Shown here: positions 30,340 to 37,638 of the stretch, piece by piece
Layout of the letters: each line of letters begins with the position of its first letter
How positions within the stretch are numbered: the stretch's first letter is position 1
NCBI RefSeq assembly: GCF_030403775.1
Contig: NZ_JAQMWQ010000037.1
Coordinates: 1-37,638 of the forward strand
Direction of reading: 5' to 3'
Length of the DNA stretch: 37,638 nt
DNA from: Paenibacillus sp. BSR1-1
Lineage (GTDB): Bacteria > Bacillota > Bacilli > Bacillales > Cytobacillaceae
The notes under the pieces: generated by a model
The model's database searches: none
What the model was told of the DNA's origin: nothing
The model's input: the letters and a program-made list of their open reading frames with translations, nothing else
Program-made: the position numbers and the translations under genes

Positions 30340-31681
30340 ACCGCTCACCTGCCTTCAAGGAAGCCCGATCGGCCAATTCCTGTTCCACCGTATTTTTGCG
30401 GAACATCCTTATCAGAACGACTACACTGCCAACTCCCAGAATCAAATAAAGTCCGGCAAACAATAGCAGCATGAGATCGACTTGACCACTTGAGGTTGCT
30501 GCCTCTTTTGTCCGCATAATTCCCCGTAAAATCCATGGCTGCCGCCCCACTTCATCAAGCCACCAGCCCGTTTCAATCGCCAGAACTGAAAGCGGACCGC
30601 CAAGGACAAGGAGCCAGCGGAACCATTTCGAAACAATAAACTGCCACCTTAGCCAAGTCCCTAGTAAATAGATTAATGATAAACCAGTCAGCACCATTCC
30701 AATCGTCACCATAGCATCAAACAAATAATGAATATAGAGCGGAGGCACCTCATCTTTAGGAAACTGATCCAGACCAATCACTTCTGCCTTCGGAAGATCT
30801 CTAGCTAAAATACTGAGTGCATATGGCACTTTTATCGCATATTTTACATTTCCATTATCAAGAACCCCAAACAAAATAAGCGGGGCTCCTTCCTCCGTTT
30901 CAAAGTGCCATTCGGCGGCGGCTAATTTTTCAGGCTGATACTCCGCTAAATATTTTCCAGAAAAATCGCCAATTAAAGCGGATGCTACTGAAAAAACAAA
31001 CCCAAGTTTTAAGGTTAAAAATAACGCCTTTTTATGGTACAAATGATCGGAACCTTTCAGCAGACGGGAGGCTCCAATGGAAGCAAGCACGAACGCCGAG
31101 GTCATATAAGCTGTTACCAGCACATGCGCAACCTTTGTCGGCATAGCTGGATTGAACATCGCGACGATTGGGCTGACATTAACAAGCTGTCCTCCTGCAA
31201 GATCAAACCCCTGAGGTGCATTCATAAAAGCATTGACAATGGTAATAAAAACGGCGGAAAAAGAAGCCCCGATGGCAACAGGAATCAACAGCAAGAGATG
31301 CTTTTTCTGATTCTCAAACCGGTCCCATGTATAGATATAAATGCCTAAGAAAATGGCTTCAAAGAAAAACGCAAAGGTTTCCATAAATAAAGGCAGGGCG
31401 ATAACGTTGCCCGCCAGCTCCATAAAATGCGGCCATAATAGCGATAGCTGAAGCCCAATCGCGGTTCCCGTTACAACCCCTACTGCCACGGAAATGACAA
31501 AGCCGCGTGTCCAGCGTCTTGCTAATAATATGTAATGTTCATCCTGTTTTTTAATCCCGACCCATTGAGCAATCATAATCATTAGCGGGATTCCGACTCC
31601 AATGGTTGCGTAGATTATATGAAAGGATAACGTTAATTCTGTGAGTATTCGGCTTAATAGAACTGAGTCTTCATTTCCCAT
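30329..31681 (-). CDS. cydA: Cytochrome bd-type quinol oxidase subunit I (YthA-like CydA)
   Basis: CydA binds the hemes and the quinol site and reduces O2 to water without proton pumping. At 450 residues it is full length with a short Q loop. The heme b595 His is in LTLSFHIIYATIGVG (about His21), another heme His is in PTKVAHVLVTAYM, and the conserved GRQPW motif is present. The sequence is closer to my recollection of B. subtilis YthA than of CydA. AAGAAAGGAAA precedes the ATG. The operon is cydA-cydB-cydS; no cydCD transporter genes follow. Confidence 0.93.
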   Translation of the reverse strand: MGNEDSVLLSRILTELTLSFHIIYATIGVGIPLMIMIAQWVGIKKQDEHYILLARRWTRGFVISVAVGVVTGTAIGLQLSLLWPHFMELAGNVIALPLFMETFAFFFEAIFLGIYIYTWDRFENQKKHLLLLIPVAIGASFSAVFITIVNAFMNAPQGFDLAGGQLVNVSPIVAMFNPAMPTKVAHVLVTAYMTSAFVLASIGASRLLKGSDHLYHKKALFLTLKLGFVFSVASALIGDFSGKYLAEYQPEKLAAAEWHFETEEGAPLILFGVLDNGNVKYAIKVPYALSILARDLPKAEVIGLDQFPKDEVPPLYIHYLFDAMVTIGMVLTGLSLIYLLGTWLRWQFIVSKWFRWLLVLGGPLSVLAIETGWWLDEVGRQPWILRGIMRTKEAATSSGQVDLMLLLFAGLYLILGVGSVVVLIRMFRKNTVEQELADRASLKAGERYDA

Positions 31682-31697
31682 TTCACGATTTCCTTTC

Positions 31698-31828
31698 TTA
31701 GCCTGAAAGAATCCTTCCTATTATCGATAGGCCCAAAATAGCAGCGACGATAAAAGCAAGTAAACTTAGCCTTTGTTCTTGTTTTTTGTATATATAAAGT
31801 CCCCCTTTTGCTGCTCTTTGTTTATCAT
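31698..31828 (-). pseudogene. Possible small membrane protein upstream of cydA, frame broken at a G5 run
   Basis: From ATG 31828 the frame MINKEQQKG runs to a GGGGG tract at 31801-31805. One more G would continue it as GLYIYKKQEQRLSLLAFIVA through RILSG, giving 43 residues with one membrane helix and stopping 16 bases before cydA. Without the extra base the helix frame has no ATG, GTG or TTG start. The ribosome site is weak. It may be a small oxidase-linked peptide, a decayed gene, or chance. Confidence 0.35.
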
Positions 31829-31850
31829 TTCCAATATTTATGTAATTAAC

Positions 31851-31884
31851 AAAAAAAGAAGACCATCAATTGGCCTTCTTTTTT
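31851..31884 (-). terminator. Terminator after the BcrC-like gene
   Basis: AAAAAAGAAGGCCAAT pairs with ATGGTCTTCTTTTTTT on the minus strand; overlaps the stop codon. Confidence 0.85.
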
Positions 31885-32465
31885 ACCCATAGTCTGCTTT
31901 CTATTTTTTCATAGAACTCAATTAGTAAATTCACAATTCTGTTTAGTATCTTAGTTCGAAGCAATAGGTTATGGACTGCAAACGCTGTGCAGGCCCCAAT
32001 GATCATCCCAGCAGTTACATCTAAAGGATAATGGACCCCTGTCCACACTCGGGATAGGGCAATACCTGCCGATAAAAGCAGCCACAGCCAGCCATCTCTT
32101 TTTCGCCAAATCCAGATAGCTGTCGCAATCACGAAGGCCGCCGTGGCATGGTCGCTAGGAAACGAGGCATTTTTCACATGGGGAATCAGCCAGTTTACAT
32201 GATGACTGACAAAAGGACGGTCCCGGTAAAAAAAGTGACCAATCAGAACGTTCAGCACCAAGGCAACACATGCGGCCAGAATGGCTTCTGCCACCATCCT
32301 GCGATTTTCAGTTCGATTCCGAGGGAAAAACCAATAAAAAATGATTCCGGCAAAGAATAAATACTCTGCTTTTTCCGCTAAAAACACCATGAATGGATTT
32401 AAAACTCGCTCACTTACCGCGAGATGATTTATGAATTGAAAGGCTTCATAGTCAAAATGAAACAT
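31866..32465 (-). CDS. bcrC: BcrC-like undecaprenyl-pyrophosphate phosphatase (PAP2 family)
   Basis: BcrC dephosphorylates undecaprenyl pyrophosphate at the outer membrane face, recycling the lipid carrier of wall synthesis and giving bacitracin resistance. The 199-residue protein has five or six helices and all three PAP2 motifs: YRDRPF (motif 1), FPSDHAT (motif 2) and SRVWTGVHYPLDV (motif 3). The sequence resembles B. subtilis BcrC throughout. AGAGGAGGT lies upstream of the ATG. It follows the two-component system by 82 bases, so control by that system is possible but not shown. No sigma-M-like promoter was seen. Confidence 0.88.
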   Translation of the reverse strand: MFHFDYEAFQFINHLAVSERVLNPFMVFLAEKAEYLFFAGIIFYWFFPRNRTENRRMVAEAILAACVALVLNVLIGHFFYRDRPFVSHHVNWLIPHVKNASFPSDHATAAFVIATAIWIWRKRDGWLWLLLSAGIALSRVWTGVHYPLDVTAGMIIGACTAFAVHNLLLRTKILNRIVNLLIEFYEKIESRLWVKKKAN

Positions 32466-32547
32466 GATCGTGACCTCCTCTAATTGGCACGAATCTAACT
32501 ATAAAGCCACAAGCTGAATTTTGACTTAATGTTTTATTAAAAATGAA

Positions 32548-33909
32548 TTAAGATTTCGGCAAAATCAATTCAACTTCTGTTCCCATACCTTCGGAACTTT
32601 TCACTTTAATTTCCCCGTGATGCTGTTTCATGATATTTTTGGCAATCGCTAGACCAAGACCCGTGCCGCCAGTTTCACGACTTCGAGCCTTGTCCACCCG
32701 GTAAAACCGTTCGAAGATATTATCCATTTCATACTCCGGAATCCCAATCCCATAATCCTTCACTTTAATCAAGGTAAATTGATCAGTTTCTGTTAGATAA
32801 ACATCTATTTTATCTGTACTATATTTGATTGCATTATCTATTAAAATAATGATTGCCTGTTTCAGCTTGAGTTCATCCGCAGTGGTGGAAAGGGCAGCAT
32901 CCTGGTAATGGAGGTCAATATCGCGCTTATAAGCACTTGCAATTTGTTTGAGAATATTACCGCAAAAATGGACTAAATTGATTTCTTTCATTTCTAAAAG
33001 ATTACCTGATTCAGTATCGGCTAAATCGAGGAACCTTTCCGTCATTTTTTGAATCCTTGTTGCTTCCGAATGGATTGATTCAATGGCATCATGGGCAACC
33101 TCTTCATTTTGCAATCCACGTCTCAGCAATAAATCGGCATAGCTTTTGATCACGGTCAGAGGAGTTTTAAGTTCATGTGAGGCATCCGAAATGAATTGTC
33201 TTTGTTTTTCAAGATTGTCCTCTAATCTTCCTATCATTCGATTGAAGGTGACGGCCATTTTTTGCAGCTCATCCTTCGTTTCATCCTGGATGACGATTTT
33301 TTTCGGAATCCCGCTTTGCTCAATATCCTCCATCGTATTAATCATATTGGAGATCGGCCTCATAATCAGATTCGAAAGCCATCTGCCGCCAAGCAGCGCT
33401 AAAAGCGCACCTAAAAACGTACAAAAACCTAAAATCGACAGGAGGACGTCTTTCGCTAATTCCAGTCCTGATAACTTTTCCGCGACTTCTAGTGTTCCCT
33501 CTTCAGATGGTATTGGCACCCTGACAATTAAGATTTGTTCCTCCTTATCGTTCCTTATAATCGTCCTTCGTTCCGTCTCTTTTTTGCTGACGAATTTTGG
33601 TTTTATTTTTCCGGCCAAGAACTTATCATTTGTTGCTTGATAGGCAATTTGGGAATCGTGCTTTATCATTCTAATAAAAGAATGGTTGGTTAAATAAGGG
33701 GCGAAAATTCCCTTCACCTCAGATGGGGAAGATGGGGATTCACCTCTTTCCATTTCTTTTATCAAATTGTTTGCTTTTTGAAGCAGGTCATTAGTCTCCA
33801 TATTGACTGTTATTTTCATAAAAGAAAAAAAGACAACCGCATTTACTGCCAGTAAGATACAGAGAATCCAAGCGGTCGTCATCAGATTAATTTTCGTTGT
33901 AATCTTCAT
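32548..33909 (-). CDS. Sensor histidine kinase (HAMP-HisKA-HATPase)
   Basis: The 453-residue membrane kinase has two helices (about 10-32 and 153-176) around an extracellular sensor of about 120 residues. The HAMP domain (about 177-230) is followed by the HisKA motif SDASHELKTP with the phosphorylation site His245. The N box is ILIDNAIKYS, then DYGIGIP (G1), FERFYR (F) and GGTGLGLAI (G2). All catalytic boxes are intact. It starts four bases after the response regulator stop, with AAGGGAG inside that gene. The signal is unknown; the extracellular size resembles ArlS/CssS-type sensors. Confidence 0.93.
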   Translation of the reverse strand: MKITTKINLMTTAWILCILLAVNAVVFFSFMKITVNMETNDLLQKANNLIKEMERGESPSSPSEVKGIFAPYLTNHSFIRMIKHDSQIAYQATNDKFLAGKIKPKFVSKKETERRTIIRNDKEEQILIVRVPIPSEEGTLEVAEKLSGLELAKDVLLSILGFCTFLGALLALLGGRWLSNLIMRPISNMINTMEDIEQSGIPKKIVIQDETKDELQKMAVTFNRMIGRLEDNLEKQRQFISDASHELKTPLTVIKSYADLLLRRGLQNEEVAHDAIESIHSEATRIQKMTERFLDLADTESGNLLEMKEINLVHFCGNILKQIASAYKRDIDLHYQDAALSTTADELKLKQAIIILIDNAIKYSTDKIDVYLTETDQFTLIKVKDYGIGIPEYEMDNIFERFYRVDKARSRETGGTGLGLAIAKNIMKQHHGEIKVKSSEGMGTEVELILPKS

Positions 33910-33913
33910 TTTG

Positions 33914-34612
33914 TTAATTCTCCCTTACGGTGTACCCTATTCCTCTAACAGTCTGAATAATCGTTGGATCCGAAAAGCCTTCCTCTATTTTTTTTCTTAA
34001 ATGTCTGATAAACACATCAATGACATTGGTTTCTCCTTCGTATTCGTATTCCCATACATTAACTAAGATATTTTCCCTTGTGACCACTCTATTTTTATTT
34101 GACAATAAATAGACGAGTAAATCGAATTCCTTTGGTGTTAAGGTAATAGAAGCTTCGCCCCGTGTTACCTCTCTTGTATCAAGATTAACGGTTAAATCCT
34201 TAAAAGATAAAAGGGGATTTTCCGGCTGTACAGCTTTAGCAGCAAGGGAATTCTGCCTTAGGCATGACCGAACTCTTGCCAGTAATTCCTCGATTTCAAA
34301 GGGCTTTGTAATATAATCGTTCGCTCCTTGATCGAGCCCTGCAACTTTATCCATCGTCATGTTTCTGGCGGTTAATAAAATGACCGGAAGTATGGTATTT
34401 TCTTTCCGAATTCTTCTTAGGACCTCTATGCCATTCATTTCTGGCAGCATGACATCCAGTAAGATCAAATCTAGTTTATCATTCTGGGCCGCCTGCAAGC
34501 CTGCCTTTCCATCATAGGCAACAGCGACTTCATACCCTTCAAACTCGAGTTCGAGCTTTAAGATCTTAGCGATTTGCTTTTCGTCCTCTACAACCAAAAT
34601 GCGCTGTTTCAT
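33914..34612 (-). CDS. OmpR/PhoB-family response regulator
   Basis: The 232-residue regulator pairs with the downstream kinase. The receiver domain (1-118) has the acidic pair near Glu9-Asp10, the phospho-acceptor Asp53 in LLDVMLPEM, and the conserved Lys in ITKPFEI. The winged helix domain (about 130-230) has TPKEFDLLVYLLSNKN and VIDVFIRHLRKKIE. ATG 34612 follows AGAAGGGAT. It is the first gene of the regulator-kinase pair; BcrC is the closest candidate target by position. Confidence 0.94.
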   Translation of the reverse strand: MKQRILVVEDEKQIAKILKLELEFEGYEVAVAYDGKAGLQAAQNDKLDLILLDVMLPEMNGIEVLRRIRKENTILPVILLTARNMTMDKVAGLDQGANDYITKPFEIEELLARVRSCLRQNSLAAKAVQPENPLLSFKDLTVNLDTREVTRGEASITLTPKEFDLLVYLLSNKNRVVTRENILVNVWEYEYEGETNVIDVFIRHLRKKIEEGFSDPTIIQTVRGIGYTVREN

Positions 34613-34713
34613 AAAATCCCTTCTTTTTTCGAAATGGCAGAAAATTGCTCCCCTACAATTTAGCACTTTTTTCTCTTATATTTCATTTTTTCATTGAATT
34701 TTAATCAAACATT

Positions 34714-34745
34714 AAAAATCTCCCTCTTTAATCAGAAGGAGTTTT
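34714..34745 (-). terminator. Probable terminator of the CmpB-like gene
   Basis: AAAACTCCTTC / AGGGAGATTTTT imperfect stem on the minus strand, with the stop codon in the loop. Confidence 0.5.
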
Positions 34746-35327
34746 CAGGGTGTCAGGCACTCTATCAAATTCTTGCAAGGAATGCCGTCTTATCGATAAT
34801 GCGAGATCGGCAAGGAAGTAGAGGCCCACTGCGCCCCAAACCCAAGCCCAATAGGGTTCAAAGATTCCGTATACAGTGACAACCAAGGGATGAATCCATT
34901 TTAAGCAAAGAAACGACAGCCCTGCCCAGCAAGCCGAGAAAGGCAGACAAATATGACCATGGAGCTGGAGCGGCGTATCGGAGTAATCCCACCACTGCCG
35001 CTTTAAGAACTTCAACAGCAGCGCCCCAGTCACGTACTCTACTAAGGTTGGAATGACAAAGCATAGCAGCAGGGCAACTCCCCAATTTGTTTCTGGCCTA
35101 ATTAAATAAACTAATAGTATTGGCGCTAACCCATACATTGGTTTAAATGGCCCATATAAAAAGTTCTCTTTTAAAAAACGTTTTTTTGTTAGAAGGTTAT
35201 AACTGTTCTCCAGCAGCCAACCAAATAGTGCGTAGACCGTAAAATAAAATAAGATGGCCGCAGCTCCTTCGATATTAAAAATCCCGGGATTTTGAACCTC
35301 GAAACCATTCAATAAGCTAATTATCAT
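34728..35327 (-). CDS. Putative ABC-transporter type IV (CmpB-like) membrane protein
   Basis: This 199-residue protein has five or six membrane helices and the family pattern FYFTVYALFGWLLENSYNLL, KENFLYGPFKPMYGLAP, YVTGALLLKFLKRQWWDYSD and HGHICLPFS, matching PF06541. Members are labelled putative ABC permeases without experimental support; no ATPase gene is nearby. ATG 35327 is chosen for the AAGGTGAT site. It is read toward the response regulator but ends in its own probable terminator. Confidence 0.82.
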   Translation of the reverse strand: MIISLLNGFEVQNPGIFNIEGAAAILFYFTVYALFGWLLENSYNLLTKKRFLKENFLYGPFKPMYGLAPILLVYLIRPETNWGVALLLCFVIPTLVEYVTGALLLKFLKRQWWDYSDTPLQLHGHICLPFSACWAGLSFLCLKWIHPLVVTVYGIFEPYWAWVWGAVGLYFLADLALSIRRHSLQEFDRVPDTLKTPSD

Positions 35328-35434
35328 GGCTAAATCACCTTCCATGGATAAGAATTTTCCCACTTTAGGATTAGCCGAAGAAATTTCAAATATGCACAAA
35401 AAATTCCAGTTTTCATTTTAAATGTACAAACCTT

Positions 35435-35468
35435 AGAATAGAAGAGCCCACTCGGGCTCTTCTATTCT
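35435..35468. terminator. Terminator of the YhgE/Pip-type permease gene
   Basis: Perfect 15-base arms (AGAATAGAAGAGCCC and its complement) around a four-base loop. The tail is only moderately T-rich on either strand, but the stem is very stable. Confidence 0.8.
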
Positions 35469-35488
35469 AATCATGAGGATTTTGTGTA

Positions 35489-36673
35489 TCAGGAATTGAG
35501 GTCAATTTGTGATTCGGTTCCCTTTTTAACTCCTGGCTTTGCAGCTGAAGTAAAAATAACCATCATACTTACCAACCCAATCCATACTAAAACAGAAGTC
35601 TGGTGGTTCCAGCTTATACCTTTGCCAAAGAAGAATAATTCACGAAGTCCGTCGACCATGAAGCGCATCGGGATCCACGAATGGATCCAGTCACGATAAA
35701 ACGATGACATAAATTCTGGTGCCATAGCAAGCAGCGGCGCGCCAAAGAATAGAATCAGAACAAAGATCGGAATACCTTTAATACCAGTCCATGATAGGAC
35801 TGCAGAAATCATTAGGAAAAAGCTGAAGCAAGTTAGTGATAAGAAGAATGCAATATCACTGAATTTAGGAATGTGAATACCGATAGTATCCGCTATCCAC
35901 GTTAATCCAAAGCCAGCAACAAAGGCAATAACTGCTCCCATCAGTATTTGAGCAACGAGGGCCGCGAGTTTTTCCTTCCGATTTGCAAAAGGTAATTTAC
36001 TTACCATTAGAAAAAGGATAGCAGCCCCTGCAATACTTGCCATCCAGAGCGGCTGGAATAAGGAGATCGGAGCATTGCCATTCATGCTCGCGGTCCCTAC
36101 TTCATTGACATTCGTTACTTTCTTGGTAATCGGTGTTACTAACGCTGCGGCTTGTTTCGTGGTCACAGTGCCGCCTTGCTTTTCAAAGCCCGCAAGTAAC
36201 TGGGCTCGGAGATTATTATTGATATTGTCGACCATTCCGTTTAACACATTGCTTACCATAGTCGATGCAATCGTGTTCATCCCTTGATTGACCAATATCT
36301 TCATTTCCGGTGAAGTTGGTGAAGGGCCCATTAAGGATGCTTGTTTCTGTGAGAAATCCTTAGGAATGACGAGCGCTCCGTAATACTCACGGTTGTTTAA
36401 TCCCTTCTGTGCTTCCTCATTACTTTTAATAAAAATAAACTTAATTGGCGACTCTTTTTCAGTTTTTGCCTGAATCATTTCAGTAATCGTTTTTCCCATA
36501 TTCAAATGGCCCTGATTCGGAATTTCCATGCCTTGATCCTCGTTGACAAAGGCAATTGGCACGTTTTTCGGAGTGGGTTTGACCGATGGCACAAGTGTTA
36601 GGCCAAAAATAAGCACCACGATTAAAACAATAACAGGCGATAAAATGGCCAATTTATCTTTAAACAAACTCAT
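35489..36673 (-). CDS. YhgE/Pip-type ABC-2 family membrane protein
   Basis: The 394-residue protein has one N-terminal helix (about 10-30), a long extracellular domain (about 31-200), and five or six C-terminal helices (about 205-385). The start SVKPTPKNVPIAFVNEDQGMEI is typical of YhgE/Pip proteins and ABC-2 type-3 membrane components. These are used in type VII secretion accessory roles, phage infection (Pip) or drug export. No ATPase is encoded beside it. GGGGGAG precedes the ATG. It is divergent from a TetR regulator, with a palindromic operator between. Confidence 0.85.
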   Translation of the reverse strand: MSLFKDKLAILSPVIVLIVVLIFGLTLVPSVKPTPKNVPIAFVNEDQGMEIPNQGHLNMGKTITEMIQAKTEKESPIKFIFIKSNEEAQKGLNNREYYGALVIPKDFSQKQASLMGPSPTSPEMKILVNQGMNTIASTMVSNVLNGMVDNINNNLRAQLLAGFEKQGGTVTTKQAAALVTPITKKVTNVNEVGTASMNGNAPISLFQPLWMASIAGAAILFLMVSKLPFANRKEKLAALVAQILMGAVIAFVAGFGLTWIADTIGIHIPKFSDIAFFLSLTCFSFFLMISAVLSWTGIKGIPIFVLILFFGAPLLAMAPEFMSSFYRDWIHSWIPMRFMVDGLRELFFFGKGISWNHQTSVLVWIGLVSMMVIFTSAAKPGVKKGTESQIDLNS

Positions 36674-36694
36674 TATTGAATACTCCCCCTTTAT

Positions 36695-36719
36695 TGAACA
36701 AGCTGTTGATTATTGTTCA
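36695..36719. promoter_or_regulatory. Candidate TetR operator
   Basis: TGAACAA-N11-TTGTTCA is a perfect 7-base inverted repeat just downstream of the permease -10 box, in the position of a repressor site. Confidence 0.7.
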
Positions 36720-36727
36720 CACTGTTA

Positions 36728-36755
36728 ATTATAATGGGTCTATCAGGTATAGCAA
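36728..36755 (-). promoter_or_regulatory. Promoter of the YhgE/Pip-type gene
   Basis: Minus-strand TTGCTA (36750-36755), 16 bases, TATAAT (36728-36733). The -10 is part of a palindromic ATTATAAT, so a plus-strand promoter for tetR may share it. Confidence 0.6.
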
Positions 36756-36838
36756 TAAACAATATTGATCGTAATGTCGAGTAATTAACAGAAATGAATA
36801 GCATGTTGATTTAATAAAAAAATTTTGGAGGCTAAAAA

Positions 36839-37444
36839 ATGTCCGATAAAGCAGCAGATAGACGAGTCATCCGTACCAAACGGATGATTCGGGACGCTCT
36901 CACTGAGTTAATGGAGGAAAAAGGCTTTGAAGGAATTACGGTACGCGATTTAACGGAAAAAGCGAGTATTAACCGCGGCACCTTTTATTTGCATTACCGG
37001 GATAAATACGATCTCCTGGAGCAAAGTGAAGAAGAGATTATTTCAGGAATTAGGCAGCTAGTAAATAATATCAAGCCAAAAGAGGCGGTAAGCTTTACCA
37101 GTCAAGACGAACCTTTTCCCATCATCTTGAAGCTTTTTGAATACTTCCAAGAAAATGCGAGTTTCATGAAGGTCATTTTAGGACCAAAGGGGGACGCCGC
37201 CTTTCAGGGGAAAATGAAGGAATTAATCAAAAAAACTTTTTTTCAAAAAATAGCGGAAGATCTAAAAATTGAAGAAATGCTCGTTCCAGCCGATTATTTG
37301 ATTTCCTATGTCAGTTCCGCCCACCTTGGGGTCATTCAGCATTGGCTGCAAAGTGGAATGGAAAAGTCACCGCGGGAAATGACCTTAATTTTAACAAAAA
37401 TGACCCTTTATGGGCCGGGACATGTGGCAGGGCTAAAAAAATAA
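36839..37444 (+). CDS. TetR/AcrR-family regulator
   Basis: The 201-residue repressor has the TetR helix-turn-helix at about 10-60 (IRDALTELMEEKGFEGITVRDL, then SINRGTFYLHYRDKYDLLEQ). A C-terminal ligand domain follows, of the type with FEYFQENASFMKVILGPKG. TTGGAGG precedes the ATG. It is divergent from the YhgE/Pip-type gene, whose promoter carries the palindrome at 36695, so local repression of that gene is the likely role. The inducer is unknown. Confidence 0.92.
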   Translation: MSDKAADRRVIRTKRMIRDALTELMEEKGFEGITVRDLTEKASINRGTFYLHYRDKYDLLEQSEEEIISGIRQLVNNIKPKEAVSFTSQDEPFPIILKLFEYFQENASFMKVILGPKGDAAFQGKMKELIKKTFFQKIAEDLKIEEMLVPADYLISYVSSAHLGVIQHWLQSGMEKSPREMTLILTKMTLYGPGHVAGLKK

Positions 37445-37489
37445 TGTAATTTTCTTAGGATTTGTTTGGGTTTAAATCCCAAAATAAAT

Positions 37490-37543
37490 TTTATCAGCGA
37501 ATTTTTAGGTTTTATCAGCGAATATCCTGGTTTTATCGGCGAA
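37490..37543. repeat. 21-bp-period tandem array (family B, copy 2)
   Basis: Three TTTATCAGCGAA units (third TTTATCGGCGAA) start at 37490, 37511 and 37532, exactly 21 bp apart. This is the inverse orientation of the array at 28954 in window coordinates. It lies between tetR and a convergent partial gene. Confidence 0.85.
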
Positions 37544-37556
37544 TATTGGACTTCCG

Positions 37557-37638
37557 TCAATAAAAAAGATATTTTTCGGCCAGGTTGTGGCGTATTTTTT
37601 TCTTCCGCGCTTCGTATCCACTTCGCTTGGAGGCCTCT
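37557..37638 (-). CDS. C-terminus of an unidentified gene cut by the window edge
   Basis: The last 26 codons are read on the minus strand, with a basic tail (ASKRSGYEARKKKIRHN then LAEKYLFY) ending at TGA 37557-37559. The composition is protein-like and no competing frame is better. The family cannot be recognised from this fragment. Confidence 0.35.
   Translation of the reverse strand, partial: EASKRSGYEARKKKIRHNLAEKYLFY

Noticed and set aside
31829..31850. Rex-type operator upstream of cydA (TTGTTAA half site)
   Set aside because: Only one half site matches; the other half (ATAAATA) does not fit TTAACAA, so it cannot be supported.

Overview
The window looks like the chromosome of a low-GC, endospore-former-type Bacillaceae. 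I favour a Neobacillus/Mesobacillus-like relative of Bacillus subtilis but cannot name a species. The evidence is the conserved gene order yvoF-ppaX-yvoD-lgt-hprK / yvlD-yvlB-yvlA / uvrA-uvrB / csbA, strong AGGAGG-type ribosome binding sites, frequent TTG starts (hprK, the MocR gene, csbA, yhdT and others), and sigma-W, cre and LexA-type sites of the Bacillus kind. Nearly all genes lie on the minus strand. No rRNA, tRNA, CRISPR array, prophage or intact insertion sequence is visible.

Layout. 0.3-4.3 kb: lipoprotein and phosphate-metabolism operon ending in an acetyltransferase (hprK, lgt, yvoD, ppaX, yvoF). 4.3-6.2 kb: yvlA-yvlB-yvlD envelope-stress operon with a good sigma-W promoter but no yvlC. 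6.2-6.9 kb: a membrane ORF with an eroded 5' end, and a 21-bp-period repeat array. 6.9-11.9 kb: uvrB-uvrA excision repair with a LexA-type box. 12.0-17.1 kb: a cell-wall turnover cassette, amiE-nagZ-namZ, inserted between uvrB and csbA, with cre-like sites at its promoter. 17.4-19.5 kb: a MocR regulator divergent from a PNPOx-like flavoprotein. 19.5-22.1 kb: a DUF1272 zinc protein, a two-cistron micro-ORF unit, csbA, and the pantothenate symporter pair panF/yhdT. 22.2-25.9 kb: a decay zone with an internally deleted ECF sigma-factor operon, a doubly frameshifted polysaccharide deacetylase, intact czcD, an orphan CadC/ArsR-type promoter, and a broken CcdA/TauE-like transporter. 26.1-28.9 kb: ydhK lipoprotein, a CBO0543-like membrane protein and chrA. 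29.2-31.8 kb: a bd-type quinol oxidase cydA-cydB plus the 34-residue cydS, preceded by a possible micro-ORF. 31.9-35.3 kb: BcrC-like phosphatase, a two-component system and a CmpB-like membrane protein. 35.5-37.4 kb: a YhgE/Pip permease and its divergent TetR regulator. The right edge holds the C-terminus of an unidentified gene.

The most unusual signal is a set of intergenic arrays at about 102-282, 6692-6812, 28954-29050 and 37490-37543. Their units repeat with an almost exact 21-bp period, are built around TTTAT-N2/3-GCG, and lie just beyond the 3' ends of operons. I do not recognise them as a described element. Other items worth checking are the dicistronic micro-ORFs (19877-20001), the tandem CadC-type operators at 24867-24909, and two independent reading-frame breaks that would both be restored by one extra G in a GGGGG run.
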